From Streptomyces flavotricini (GTDB lineage: Bacteria; Actinomycetota; Actinomycetes; Streptomycetales; Streptomycetaceae): a stretch of DNA of 64,000 nt. The notes under the pieces are model-generated. The model ran no database searches. It was not told the origin of the DNA and saw only the letters and a list, made by a program, of their open reading frames with translations. Position numbers and translations under genes: made by a program. The stretch spans positions 2,119,851-2,183,850 of the forward strand of contig NZ_JAINUL010000001.1 in NCBI RefSeq assembly GCF_020639365.1. The letters are read 5' to 3'. Of the stretch, positions 16,700 to 25,147 are shown one piece after another. Each line of letters starts with the position of its first letter. The stretch's first letter is position 1.

Positions 16700-18751
16700 A
16701 TGACAGAGCGCCAGAAAGACCGTCCGTGGCTCATGCGGACGTACGCCGGCCACTCCACGGCCGAGGCGTCCAACGAGTTGTACCGCCGCAACCTCGCCAA
16801 GGGCCAGACCGGCCTGTCGGTCGCGTTCGACCTCCCGACGCAGACCGGCTACGACCCCGACCACATCCTCGCCCGCGGCGAGGTGGGCCGGGTCGGGGTC
16901 CCGGTCTCCCATCTGGGCGACATGCGGCGGCTGTTCCAGGACATCCCCCTGGAGCAGATGAACACGTCGATGACGATCAACGCCACCGCCATGTGGCTGC
17001 TGGCGCTCTACCAGGTGGCCGCCGAGGAGCAGGGCGCGGACATCGCCCAGCTCCAGGGCACCACCCAGAACGACATCGTCAAGGAGTACCTGTCGCGCGG
17101 GACGCACGTCTTCCCGCCCGGGCCCTCGCTCCGCCTGACGACGGACATGATCGCGTACACGGTCAACCACATCCCGAAGTGGAACCCGATCAACATCTGC
17201 TCGTACCACCTCCAGGAGGCCGGGGCCACCCCGGTCCAGGAGATCTCGTACGCGATGTCGACCGCGATCGCCGTGCTGGACTCGGTGCGCGACTCGGGCC
17301 AGGTCCCGGAGGATCGTTTCGGCGAAGTGGTCGCCCGTATCTCGTTCTTCGTGAACGCGGGCGTCCGCTTCATCGAGGAGATGTGCAAGATGCGCGCCTT
17401 CGGCCGCATCTGGGACCAGGTCACCCGCGAGCGCTACGGCATCGAGAACGCCAAGCAGCGCCGCTTCCGGTACGGCGTCCAGGTCAACTCCCTGGGCCTG
17501 ACCGAGGCACAGCCGGAGAACAACGTCCAGCGCATCGTGCTGGAGATGCTCGCGGTCACCCTCTCCAAGGACGCCCGCGCCCGTGCCGTGCAGCTGCCCG
17601 CCTGGAACGAGGCGCTGGGCCTGCCCCGGCCCTGGGACCAGCAGTGGTCGCTGCGCATCCAGCAGGTCCTGGCACACGAGAGCGACCTGCTGGAGTACGA
17701 GGACATCTTCGCCGGATCCCACGTCATCGAGGCCAAAGTCGACTCCCTGGTCGTCGACTGCCTGGCCGAGATCGACCGGATCCAGGAGATGGGCGGCGCG
17801 ATGGCCGCCGTCGAGTCCGGGTACCTGAAGTCCCAGCTGGTCTCCTCGCACGCCGAGCGGCGCGCCCGGATCGAGGCCGGCGAGGACAAGATCGTCGGCG
17901 TGAACTGCTTCGAGCAGACCGAGGAGAACCCGCTGACGGCCGACCTGGACGGCGCCATCATGACGGTCGACCCCGCCGTCGAGGCGCTGACCGTGGAGCG
18001 GATCGTCCGCTGGCGGGCCGAGCGGCAGGAGTCCTCGGACCGGCAGGGCAACGGCGACCCGTTCGTCTTCCCGACGGTGATGCAGGCCCTGGACCGGCTC
18101 AAGGAGGCCGCGGCGGGGACCGAGAACCTGATGGAGGCCACCTTGGAGTGCGCCCGCGCCGGTGTCACCACCGGTGAGTGGGCGAACGCCCTGCGCGAGG
18201 TGTTCGGCGAGTTCCGCGCCCCGACCGGGGTCTCCTCGGCCCCGGTCGCGGTCACCGCCGAGGAGGGCACGCCGATGGCCCTCGTCCGCGAGAAGGTCGC
18301 CCGTACCGCCGAGGACCTCGGCTCGGGCCGGCTGCGCCTGCTGGTCGGCAAGCCGGGCCTGGACGGGCACTCCAACGGCGCCGAGCAGATCGCCGTGCGG
18401 GCCCGCGACGCCGGATTCGAGGTGGTCTACCAGGGCATCCGGCTGACGCCCGAGGAGATCTCCTCGGCGGCGCTGGCCGAGGACGTGCACTGCGTGGGAC
18501 TGTCCATCCTGTCCGGCTCGCACAGCGCGCTCGTGCCGGACGTGCTGGAACGCCTCCGTACGGCGGGGGCGGGTGACATCCCCGTGGTCCTCGGCGGCAT
18601 CATTCCGAACGCCGATGCCATCGCCCTCAAGGCGGCCGGTGTGGCCGCCGTCTTCACACCCAAGGACTTCGGTATCACGGAGATCATCGGCCGTATCGTC
18701 GACGAGATCCGGAAAGCGAACAAGCTCGACCCTCTGGAGGTCCCCGCATGA
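16700..18751 (+). CDS. meaA: Ethylmalonyl-CoA mutase, coenzyme B12-dependent (MeaA type)
   Basis: The 683-aa enzyme has the methylmalonyl-CoA-mutase TIM-barrel domain (residues 1-~510; RTYAGHSTAEASNELYRR, GLSVAFDLPTQTGYDPDH, MNTSMTINATAMWLLALY) and a C-terminal cobalamin domain with the DxHxxG motif in GLDGHSNGAEQIAVRARDAGFEVVYQG and SILSGSHSALVP / GGIIPNAD. It converts ethylmalonyl-CoA to methylsuccinyl-CoA. The assignment as ethylmalonyl- and not methylmalonyl-CoA mutase rests on the single-chain short form and on the position between ccr and the lyase gene, the order known from Streptomyces coelicolor. It overlaps the lyase gene by ATGA. Confidence 0.95.
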   Translation: MTERQKDRPWLMRTYAGHSTAEASNELYRRNLAKGQTGLSVAFDLPTQTGYDPDHILARGEVGRVGVPVSHLGDMRRLFQDIPLEQMNTSMTINATAMWLLALYQVAAEEQGADIAQLQGTTQNDIVKEYLSRGTHVFPPGPSLRLTTDMIAYTVNHIPKWNPINICSYHLQEAGATPVQEISYAMSTAIAVLDSVRDSGQVPEDRFGEVVARISFFVNAGVRFIEEMCKMRAFGRIWDQVTRERYGIENAKQRRFRYGVQVNSLGLTEAQPENNVQRIVLEMLAVTLSKDARARAVQLPAWNEALGLPRPWDQQWSLRIQQVLAHESDLLEYEDIFAGSHVIEAKVDSLVVDCLAEIDRIQEMGGAMAAVESGYLKSQLVSSHAERRARIEAGEDKIVGVNCFEQTEENPLTADLDGAIMTVDPAVEALTVERIVRWRAERQESSDRQGNGDPFVFPTVMQALDRLKEAAAGTENLMEATLECARAGVTTGEWANALREVFGEFRAPTGVSSAPVAVTAEEGTPMALVREKVARTAEDLGSGRLRLLVGKPGLDGHSNGAEQIAVRARDAGFEVVYQGIRLTPEEISSAALAEDVHCVGLSILSGSHSALVPDVLERLRTAGAGDIPVVLGGIIPNADAIALKAAGVAAVFTPKDFGITEIIGRIVDEIRKANKLDPLEVPA

Positions 18752-19722
18752 CCACGCCCACGTCTCCCGTGAACCGCCTTCGGCCGCGCCGCTCCTGCCT
18801 CGCGGTGCCGGGATCGAACCCGCGCTTCCTGGAGAAGGCCCAGGGCCTGCCGGCCGACCAGGTCTTCCTCGACCTGGAGGACGCCTGCGCCCCGCTCGCC
18901 AAGGAAGGCGCCCGCCACACGATCGTGGACGCGCTGAACAACGGCGACTGGACCGGCAAGACCCGGGTCGTGCGCGTCAACGACTGGACCACGCACTGGA
19001 CGTACCGCGACGTCATCACCGTCGTGGAGGGCGCGGGCCAGAACCTCGACTGCATCATGCTGCCGAAGGTCCAGGACGCCCAGCAGGTCGTGGCGCTGGA
19101 CCTGCTGCTGACGCAGATCGAGAAGACGATGGGCTTCGAGGTCGGCAAGATCGGCATCGAGGCGCAGATCGAGAACGCCAAGGGCCTGGTCAACGTCGAC
19201 GCGATCGCCGCCGCCTCGCCGCGGCTGGAGACCATCATCTTCGGCCCGGCCGACTTCATGGCCTCGATCAACATGAAGTCGCTGGTCGTGGGCATGCAGC
19301 CGCCCGGCTACCCGGCGGACGCCTACCACTACATCCTGATGCGGATCCTGATGGCGGCCCGCACGCACGACCTCCAGGCGATCGACGGCCCCTTCCTGCA
19401 GATCCGCGACGTGGACGCGTACCGCGAGGTGGCGGGCCGGGCGGCGGCGCTGGGCTTCGACGGCAAGTGGGTGCTGCACCCGGGCCAGGTCGACGCGGCC
19501 AACGAGGTCTTCTCCCCCTCCCAGGAGGACTACGACCACTCCGAGCTGATCCTCGACGCGTACGACTGGTGCACCTCCGAGGCCGGCGGCAAGAAGGGCT
19601 CGGCCATGCTCGGCGACGAGATGATCGACGAGGCCAGCCGCAAGATGGCCCTGGTCATCGCGGGCAAGGGCCGCGCGGCGGGCATGCAGCGCACCACCAA
19701 GTTCGAGATCCCGGAGGCCTGA
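18748..19722 (+). CDS. L-malyl-CoA / beta-methylmalyl-CoA lyase (HpcH/HpaI, CitE-like)
   Basis: The 324-aa protein is of the citrate lyase beta-subunit / malyl-CoA lyase family: RRSCLAVPGSNPRFLEKAQGL, DQVFLDLEDACAP (conserved acidic metal-site region), IGIEAQIENAKGLVNVD and IIFGPADFMAS. In the pathway it splits beta-methylmalyl-CoA into glyoxylate and propionyl-CoA. It is translationally coupled to the mutase gene (ATGA overlap) and followed after 5 bp by the hydratase gene, the same order as in S. coelicolor. The identity within the family rests on this context. Confidence 0.92.
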   Translation: MTTPTSPVNRLRPRRSCLAVPGSNPRFLEKAQGLPADQVFLDLEDACAPLAKEGARHTIVDALNNGDWTGKTRVVRVNDWTTHWTYRDVITVVEGAGQNLDCIMLPKVQDAQQVVALDLLLTQIEKTMGFEVGKIGIEAQIENAKGLVNVDAIAAASPRLETIIFGPADFMASINMKSLVVGMQPPGYPADAYHYILMRILMAARTHDLQAIDGPFLQIRDVDAYREVAGRAAALGFDGKWVLHPGQVDAANEVFSPSQEDYDHSELILDAYDWCTSEAGGKKGSAMLGDEMIDEASRKMALVIAGKGRAAGMQRTTKFEIPEA

Positions 19723-19727
19723 TCCCG

Positions 19728-20240
19728 ATGCAGTTCGGACGCACGTACGAGGAGTTCGAGGTCGGCGCGGTCTACAAGCACTGGCCCGGGAAGACGGTCA
19801 CGGAGTACGACGACCACCTCTTCTGTCTGCTGACCATGAATCACCACCCGCTCCACATGGACAGCAATTACGCCGAGAACACGACCGACTTCGGCAAGAA
19901 CGTGGTCGTGGGCAACTACATCTACTCGCTGCTGCTCGGCATGTCCGTGCCGGACGTCTCCGGGAAGGCCATCGCCAACCTGGAGATCGAGTCACTGCGG
20001 CACGTGGCGCCGACCTTCCACGGCGACACGATCTACGGCGAGACGACCGTCCTGGACAAGACCCCGTCCAAGTCGAAGAACGACCGCGGGATCGTCTACG
20101 TGGAGACCAAGGGCTACAAGCAGGACGGCACCCTCGTCTGCGTCTTCCGGCGCAAGGTGATGGTCCCCACCGAGACGTACATCAAGGAGCGCGGCGGCGA
20201 GCAGCCCGGCCGCCCGCAGCTGAAGGAACAGGGGAAGTAG
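19728..20240 (+). CDS. mch: MaoC-type mesaconyl-CoA hydratase
   Basis: The 170-aa hot-dog-fold protein begins MQFGRTYEEFEVGAVYKHWPG and contains the MaoC hydratase core FCLLTMNHHPLHMDSNYAEN, with the catalytic Asp/His region, plus VVVGNYIYSLLLGMSV. By position between the lyase and the acyl-CoA dehydrogenase it hydrates mesaconyl-CoA to beta-methylmalyl-CoA. This is the short, single-domain actinobacterial form, about half the length of the Rhodobacter enzyme. GGAGG at 19713-19717 serves as ribosome site inside the end of the previous gene. Confidence 0.88.
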   Translation: MQFGRTYEEFEVGAVYKHWPGKTVTEYDDHLFCLLTMNHHPLHMDSNYAENTTDFGKNVVVGNYIYSLLLGMSVPDVSGKAIANLEIESLRHVAPTFHGDTIYGETTVLDKTPSKSKNDRGIVYVETKGYKQDGTLVCVFRRKVMVPTETYIKERGGEQPGRPQLKEQGK

Positions 20241-20242
20241 CC

Positions 20243-21448
20243 ATGGCCCGACTCGCCCAGACCGCCGGGCTGACCGACGTCCAGCGGGAGATCCTCAAGA
20301 CCGTCCGGGAGTTCGTCGACAAGGAGATCATCCCGGTCGCGACCGAGCTCGAACACCGTGACGAGTACCCGCAGCAGATCGTCGACGGCCTCAAGGAGCT
20401 CGGCCTCTTCGGCCTGATGATCCCGGAGGAGTACGGCGGCCTGGGTGAGTCGCTGCTCACCTACGCGCTGTGCGTGGAGGAGATAGCCCGGGGCTGGATG
20501 TCCGTCTCGGGCATCATCAACACCCACTTCATCGTGGCGTACATGCTCAAGCAGCACGGCACGCAGGAGCAGAAGGACCACTTCCTCCCCCGCATGGCGC
20601 TCGGCGAGGTGCGCGGCGCGTTCTCCATGTCCGAGCCGGGGCTGGGCTCCGATGTGTCGGCCATCACCTCGAAGGCGGTGAAGGACGGCGACGAGTACGT
20701 CCTGAACGGCCAGAAGATGTGGCTGACGAACGGCGGCTCCTCGACCCTGGTGGCCGTTCTGGTCCGGAGTGACGAAGGACACCCCGAGGGCACGGCCCCG
20801 CACAAGTCGATGACGACCTTCCTCGTCGAGAAGGAGCCCGGCTTCGGTGAGGTCCGGCCGGGCCTGACCATCCCGGGCAAGATCGACAAGATGGGCTACA
20901 AGGGCGTCGACACGACCGAGCTGATCATGGACGGACTGCGCATTCCGGCCAATCGGGTCCTCGGAGGCCAGACCGGCCGAGGGTTTTACCAAATGATGGA
21001 CGGGGTCGAGGTCGGCCGGGTCAACGTGGCGGCACGTGGCTGCGGCGTCGCTCAGCGTGCGTTCGAGCTGGGTGTCTCCTATGCCCAGCAACGTCACACT
21101 TTCGGCAAGGCGATCGCCGAGCACCAGGCCATCCAGTTCAAGCTGGCCGAGATGGCTACCAAGGTCGAGGCCGCCCATGCGATGATGGTCAACGCAGCAC
21201 GCAAAAAGGACTCCGGGGAACGAAACGACCTGGAGGCAGGGATGGCGAAGTACCTCGCCTCCGAATACTGCAAGGAGGTAGTCGAGGACGCCTTCCGCAT
21301 CCACGGCGGCTACGGGTTCTCGAAGGAGTACGAGATCGAGCGCCTCTACCGGGAGGCACCGATGCTGCTGATCGGTGAAGGTACGGCCGAGATCCAGAAA
21401 ATGATCATCGGTCGACGCCTGCTCGAGGAGTACCGACTGCAGGGCTGA
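20243..21448 (+). CDS. mcd: Acyl-CoA dehydrogenase, probably (2S)-methylsuccinyl-CoA dehydrogenase
   Basis: The 401-aa flavoenzyme shows the acyl-CoA dehydrogenase signatures GAFSMSEPGLGSDVSAI (FAD/substrate site), the KMWLTNGG and FGKAIAEHQAIQFKLAEM helices, and the C-terminal HGGYGFSKEYEIERLYREA and IGEGTAEIQKMIIGRRLL. The gene starts 2 bp after the hydratase stop and ends the operon at a strong hairpin. It is therefore the best candidate for oxidising methylsuccinyl-CoA to mesaconyl-CoA, with electrons passed to ETF. A generic short-chain acyl-CoA dehydrogenase role cannot be excluded from sequence alone. Confidence 0.88.
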   Translation: MARLAQTAGLTDVQREILKTVREFVDKEIIPVATELEHRDEYPQQIVDGLKELGLFGLMIPEEYGGLGESLLTYALCVEEIARGWMSVSGIINTHFIVAYMLKQHGTQEQKDHFLPRMALGEVRGAFSMSEPGLGSDVSAITSKAVKDGDEYVLNGQKMWLTNGGSSTLVAVLVRSDEGHPEGTAPHKSMTTFLVEKEPGFGEVRPGLTIPGKIDKMGYKGVDTTELIMDGLRIPANRVLGGQTGRGFYQMMDGVEVGRVNVAARGCGVAQRAFELGVSYAQQRHTFGKAIAEHQAIQFKLAEMATKVEAAHAMMVNAARKKDSGERNDLEAGMAKYLASEYCKEVVEDAFRIHGGYGFSKEYEIERLYREAPMLLIGEGTAEIQKMIIGRRLLEEYRLQG

Positions 21449-21455
21449 AAGTCCC

Positions 21456-21490
21456 TTTTGCGGCGGATCCTCCATGGGTTCGCCGCAAAA
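21456..21490. terminator. Symmetric terminator after the ethylmalonyl-CoA operon
   Basis: TTTTGCGGCG (21456-21465) pairs perfectly with CGCCGCAAAA (21481-21490) around a 15-base loop. The T-run on one arm and the A-run on the other are part of the stem, so the hairpin could act in either direction. Confidence 0.6.
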
Positions 21491-21537
21491 GAATCACTGG
21501 CAGTCACTGGCTGGCGGCCATCGACTCGGCTTCTGGC

Positions 21538-21568
21538 TTGCCCAGTTGTTGCGTGCAACCGATAGCAT
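21538..21568 (+). promoter_or_regulatory. psd-pssA promoter with internal inverted repeat
   Basis: TTGCCC (21538-21543) and TAGCAT (21563-21568) are a possible promoter with a rather long 19-bp spacer. Inside the spacer is a perfect inverted repeat GTTGC-GT-GCAAC (21548-21559), a plausible operator site. Confidence 0.4.
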
Positions 21569-21634
21569 TCCAGTAAAGCCGCCGTCCCGTCCCCCTGTTT
21601 GCGGCGCGGCAATCACCCGCTACGAAGGTCATCC

Positions 21635-22291
21635 ATGCCCCACAGCCAAACCTCTGCACCTCGCGTCGGCATCCTCGGTGGACGTCTCGCACGCGGAGCA
21701 TCGCCGTGGCTTCTGCCGACCGTCGCCACCGCTGCGCTCAGCCTCACCCGGGCCCGCAAGTCCGGCCGCTGGGCCGCGGTGGCCGTGCCCACCACCGCTC
21801 TCGCGGCGGGCATGCTGTGGTTCTTCCGCGACCCCGAGCGTGAGATCACGCAGGGCCGTGTCATCTCGCCCGCCGACGGTGTGGTGCAGAGCATCATGCC
21901 GTGGAAGGACGGGCGGACCCGGGTCGCGATCTTCATGAGCCCGCTGAACGTCCACGTCAACCGCGCGCCCCTCGCGGGCACGGTGACGTCCGTGGAGCAC
22001 ATCCCGGGCGGGTTCGTCCCGGCGTTCAACAAGGAGAGCGAGAACAACGAGCGCGTTGTCTGGCACTTCGACACCGAACTCGGCGACATCGAGATGGTGC
22101 AGATCGCCGGCGCCGTCGCACGCCGCATCGTCCCGTACCTGCCGGCCGGCACCAAGGTGGAGCAGGGCGAACGCATCGGTCTGATCCGTTTCGGCTCCCG
22201 CGTCGACATCTACCTCCCCGAGGGTGTCGAGGTCGCGGTCGAGGTCGGACAGGCCACCACCGCGGGGGTGACCCGAATTGACCGTGACTGA
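21635..22291 (+). CDS. psd: Phosphatidylserine decarboxylase proenzyme, short (archaeal) type
   Basis: The 218-aa protein decarboxylates phosphatidylserine to phosphatidylethanolamine at the membrane. It has one hydrophobic N-terminal segment (LLPTVATAALSL...WAAVAVPTTALAAGMLWFF), the motif RVISPADGVVQSI, NVHVNRAPLAGTV, and the self-cleavage site in IRFGSRVDIYLP, where the Ser becomes the pyruvoyl group of the alpha chain. GAAGG (21624-21628) precedes ATG 21635. The stop overlaps the start of pssA, so the two are coupled. Confidence 0.94.
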   Translation: MPHSQTSAPRVGILGGRLARGASPWLLPTVATAALSLTRARKSGRWAAVAVPTTALAAGMLWFFRDPEREITQGRVISPADGVVQSIMPWKDGRTRVAIFMSPLNVHVNRAPLAGTVTSVEHIPGGFVPAFNKESENNERVVWHFDTELGDIEMVQIAGAVARRIVPYLPAGTKVEQGERIGLIRFGSRVDIYLPEGVEVAVEVGQATTAGVTRIDRD

Positions 22292-23150
22292 CCCTGAGAC
22301 TCCCACCACACCGTCGGGCGGCTGGGTGCCCGAGGCCGCGGAGGAGGAGTCCGCCGAGGACGACATGCCGCTCTCGCTGCGGCTGTCGATAGCGGACACC
22401 CTCACCCTCGGCAACGCGACGTGCGGATTCATGGCGGTGTACTTCACCACCACCGGGATCCTCATCCCGCACCTCACCGGCAGCGGTGAATCGGGCATGG
22501 CCCGCAACAGCGCCGCGACGGCGGTGATACTGATGCTGCTCGCCGCGGTCTTCGACCTCTTCGACGGCATCGTGGCCCGCAAGCTGCGCAGCTCGCCGAT
22601 GGGCGCCGAGCTGGACAACCTGTCCGACCTGATCAGCTTCGGCCTGGCTCCCGCGTACTTCGTGCTCGTGTACGGCATGGTCGCCGACGACGCGGTGCAG
22701 AAGATGTCCGCGCTGGCCGCGATCGTGGTGCTGCTGGCCGTGGTGCTCAGACTCGCGAGATTCAGCTGCGTGACCATGAAGGACGGCATGTTCCAGGGCA
22801 TGCCGAGCCCCTTCGGCGCGCTGACGGTCGTCTCGATCGTCCTGCTGGAGCTGCCGTTCGTCCCGACGCTCCTGGCGATCATCGGGGTGGCCTGGCTGAT
22901 GGTGAGCCGGGTCGAGTACCCCAAGCCGCGGGGCGTCCTCGCGGTGGCGATGCTGAGCTGGATCATCGGGGCCATGGGCCTCCTGGCGGCCTGGGCGTTC
23001 GACGCTCCGGGCGGCCAGCTGCTGCTCCAGGCGGGCTGCGCCCTGCAGATCGCCCTGGCGGCGACCATCCCGCTGTTCGCGACGACCCGTCGCGCGAACA
23101 CCTTCCGCCACAACCGCCGCGAGGCGCGAGCGGCGTCGCAGCTCCCGTAG
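22278..23150 (+). CDS. pssA: CDP-diacylglycerol-serine O-phosphatidyltransferase
   Basis: The ~290-aa membrane enzyme makes phosphatidylserine from CDP-diacylglycerol and serine, the substrate of Psd. The CDP-alcohol phosphotransferase signature D-G-x2-A-R-x8-G-x3-D-x3-D is intact (FDGIVARKLRSSPMGAELDNLSD). An acidic cytoplasmic N-terminus is followed by about seven hydrophobic segments. A TTG at 22278 and a GTG at 22284 both overlap the end of psd; the TTG has GGGGGTG at a better distance, so it is given, but the GTG is possible. A very strong hairpin follows the stop. Confidence 0.92.
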   Translation: MTVTDPETPTTPSGGWVPEAAEEESAEDDMPLSLRLSIADTLTLGNATCGFMAVYFTTTGILIPHLTGSGESGMARNSAATAVILMLLAAVFDLFDGIVARKLRSSPMGAELDNLSDLISFGLAPAYFVLVYGMVADDAVQKMSALAAIVVLLAVVLRLARFSCVTMKDGMFQGMPSPFGALTVVSIVLLELPFVPTLLAIIGVAWLMVSRVEYPKPRGVLAVAMLSWIIGAMGLLAAWAFDAPGGQLLLQAGCALQIALAATIPLFATTRRANTFRHNRREARAASQLP

Positions 23151-23165
23151 CCGCACGCAGTACCC

Positions 23166-23202
23166 GAAAGGCCCCCGGGGTGTCACACCCCGGGGGCCTT
23201 TC
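23166..23202 (+). terminator. Strong terminator after pssA
   Basis: A perfect 17-bp stem (GAAAGGCCCCCGGGGTG with its complement) closes a 3-base loop. It ends in TTTC, and lies 15 bp after the pssA stop. Confidence 0.8.
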
Positions 23203-23242
23203 GCATGCCAGGACGTCGCCGCCGGCACGGGAGCTGCGAGGG

Positions 23243-23389
23243 GGGCGGGGCCGGTGGCGGGGCGGGGGGCCGTCCGGGGTAGGCATGATTTATGGCCCAT
23301 CCCGGCATCGGCCACCTCGGCCGGGTCACGGGCCACAAATCACGTTTTACACCCCGGACGACCCCCCGCCCCGCCACCGGCCCCGCCCG
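23243..23389. repeat. Inverted-repeat module A (first half of a mirrored element)
   Basis: The left arm (23243-23298) and right arm (23330-23389) are imperfect reverse complements of about 55-60 bases around a 31-base loop. The left arm ends with a core reading CCGGGGTAGGCATGATTTAT and then GGCCC (type R1). The right arm read on the minus strand ends with CCGGGGTGTAAAACGTGATT, TGTGGCCC (type R2). No conserved coding sequence is apparent, although both strands stay open and give look-alike peptides because of the symmetry. See module B. Confidence 0.85.
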
Positions 23390-23411
23390 GGCAGCTCCCT
23401 CAAAGCCCGCC

Positions 23412-23557
23412 GGCCGGGGTCGGGGGCGGGGTGGGGCACTGTCCGGGGTGTAAAACGTGATTTGTGGCCCCATGCGCGGAGCACGTGGCGCTCCCGCCCG
23501 GGGGCCATAAATCATGCCTACCCCGGACAGTGCCCCACCCCGCCCCCGACCCCGGCC
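23412..23557. repeat. Inverted-repeat module B (second half of the mirrored element)
   Basis: The left arm (23412-23471) carries the R2 core on the plus strand and the right arm (23501-23557) the R1 core on the minus strand, so the order of module A is reversed. The loop is again exactly 31 bases, counted from GGCCC (23466-23470) to GGGCC (23502-23506), but has a mostly different sequence with a shared GCCAC at the same offset. Modules A and B are thus approximate reverse complements of each other about a centre near 23400. The GC-rich outer arms differ more between modules than within them. Confidence 0.85.
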
Positions 23558-23650
23558 CACCCGACTCGGCCCCCGCCCCACCCCCGGAGGGCTACGCTTG
23601 ATGTCGGAAAATCGCCAGCCCAGCGAGGGCGGGCCCGGGATGCTGGAGCC

Positions 23651-25132
23651 ATGTACACCGACACCGACCGCTGCGTGAGGGCCGTGCGGTCGAAGGACGC
23701 CCGCTTCGACGGATGGTTCTTCACGGCCGTGCGGACCACCGGGATCTACTGCCGGCCCAGCTGCCCCGCAGTGCCGCCCAAGGTCGAGAACATGACCTTC
23801 CTGCCCAGCGCAGCCGCCTGCCAGCAGGCCGGGTTCCGCGCCTGCAAGCGGTGCCGGCCCGACACCTCCCCCGGCTCCCCCGAGTGGAACGCCCGCGCCG
23901 ACGCCGTCGCCCGGGCCATGCGGCTCATCCAGGACGGGGTCGTGGACCGCGAGGGCGTGCCGGGGCTGGCCGTACGGCTGGGCTACTCCACCCGCCAGGT
24001 GGAGCGGCAGCTGAACGCCGAGCTCGGCGCCGGCCCCCTCGCCCTCGCCCGGGCCCAGCGCGCCCAGACCGCCCGGCTGCTGATCGAGACCTCCGAGCTG
24101 CCGATGGGCGACATCGCCTTCGCCGCCGGGTTCTCCTCGATCCGGACCTTCAACGAGACCGTCCGCGAGGTCTTCGCCCTCGCCCCGGGCGAGCTGCGCC
24201 TGCGGGCCGGGAAGACGAGCCGGCACGTGCCGAAGGTGCCCGGGACCATCAGCCTGCGCCTGCCGTACCGGGCCCCGCTCAACCCCGACAACCTCTTCGG
24301 CCACCTCGCCGCGACGGCCGTCCCCGGCGTCGAGGAGTGGCGGGCCGGCGCCTACCGCCGGACGCTGCGGCTCCCGTACGGCACCGGGGTCGTCGCGCTC
24401 AGCCCGCAGCCCGACCACATCGGCTGCCAGCTGGCCCTCACCGACCTGCGCGACCTCACGATCGCGATCAGCCGCTGCCGCTGGATGCTCGACCTCGACG
24501 CCGATCCCGAGGCCGTCGACGAGCAGTTGCGGGCGGATCCGCTGCTGGCCCCGCTCGTGGACAAGGCCCCGGGGCGCCGGGTGCCGCGTACGGTCGACGC
24601 GGCGGAGTTCGCCGTACGGGCCGTGCTCGGCCAGCAGGTGTCCACGGCGGCGGCCCGTACGCACGCCGCCCGGCTGGTCGCCGCGTACGGGGAGCCGGTG
24701 GCCGATCCCGATCCCGAGGGCGGGCTGACCCACCTGTTCCCGTCGCCGCAGGCGCTGGCGGCCCTGGATCCGGGCTACCTGGCCCTCCCGGCGAGCCGGC
24801 GCACCACCCTGACCACCCTCGTCGGCGCGCTGGCCGACGGTTCCCTCCCGCTCGGCGTCGACAGCGACTGGGAGACGGCCCGGGCGCGGCTGAACGCGCT
24901 GCCCGGGTTCGGCCCGTGGACCACCGAGGTGATCGCGATGCGGGCCCTCGGCGACCCCGACGCCTTCCTGCCGTCCGACCTCGGGGTCCGGCGGGCCGCG
25001 AAGGAGCTCGGGCTGCCGCCCACGCCCGCGGCGCTCACCGCCCGGGCGGCCGGCTGGCGGCCCTGGCGCGCGTACGCCGTGCAGTACCTGTGGGCCACCG
25101 ATGCCCACCCCATCAACCACCTGCCCGTCTGA
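23651..25132 (+). CDS. alkA: Ada methyl-acceptor domain / AraC / AlkA DNA glycosylase fusion
   Basis: The 493-aa repair protein has three parts. Residues ~1-75 are an Ada-type zinc domain with Cys34, Cys38, Cys65 and Cys68; Cys34 corresponds to the methylphosphotriester acceptor. Residues ~80-185 form an AraC-type DNA-binding domain (LAVRLGYSTRQVERQL; FAAGFSSIRTFNETVREVF). Residues ~200-493 are an AlkA 3-methyladenine DNA glycosylase with the helix-hairpin-helix LNALPGFGPWTTEVIAMRALG and catalytic Asp443. It senses and removes alkylation damage and probably activates its own operon. ATG 23651 has GGAG only 3 bases away. The ogt gene follows after 15 bp. Confidence 0.93.
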   Translation: MYTDTDRCVRAVRSKDARFDGWFFTAVRTTGIYCRPSCPAVPPKVENMTFLPSAAACQQAGFRACKRCRPDTSPGSPEWNARADAVARAMRLIQDGVVDREGVPGLAVRLGYSTRQVERQLNAELGAGPLALARAQRAQTARLLIETSELPMGDIAFAAGFSSIRTFNETVREVFALAPGELRLRAGKTSRHVPKVPGTISLRLPYRAPLNPDNLFGHLAATAVPGVEEWRAGAYRRTLRLPYGTGVVALSPQPDHIGCQLALTDLRDLTIAISRCRWMLDLDADPEAVDEQLRADPLLAPLVDKAPGRRVPRTVDAAEFAVRAVLGQQVSTAAARTHAARLVAAYGEPVADPDPEGGLTHLFPSPQALAALDPGYLALPASRRTTLTTLVGALADGSLPLGVDSDWETARARLNALPGFGPWTTEVIAMRALGDPDAFLPSDLGVRRAAKELGLPPTPAALTARAAGWRPWRAYAVQYLWATDAHPINHLPV

Positions 25133-25147
25133 GGAGCACGTACCGTC

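Noticed and set aside
22284..22290. GTG as the pssA start
   Set aside because: Kept as an alternative only; the TTG two codons earlier is better spaced from GGGGGTG.
23243..23557. CRISPR array
   Set aside because: The repeats are inverted, only four in number and lack regular unique spacers; no cas gene is present.
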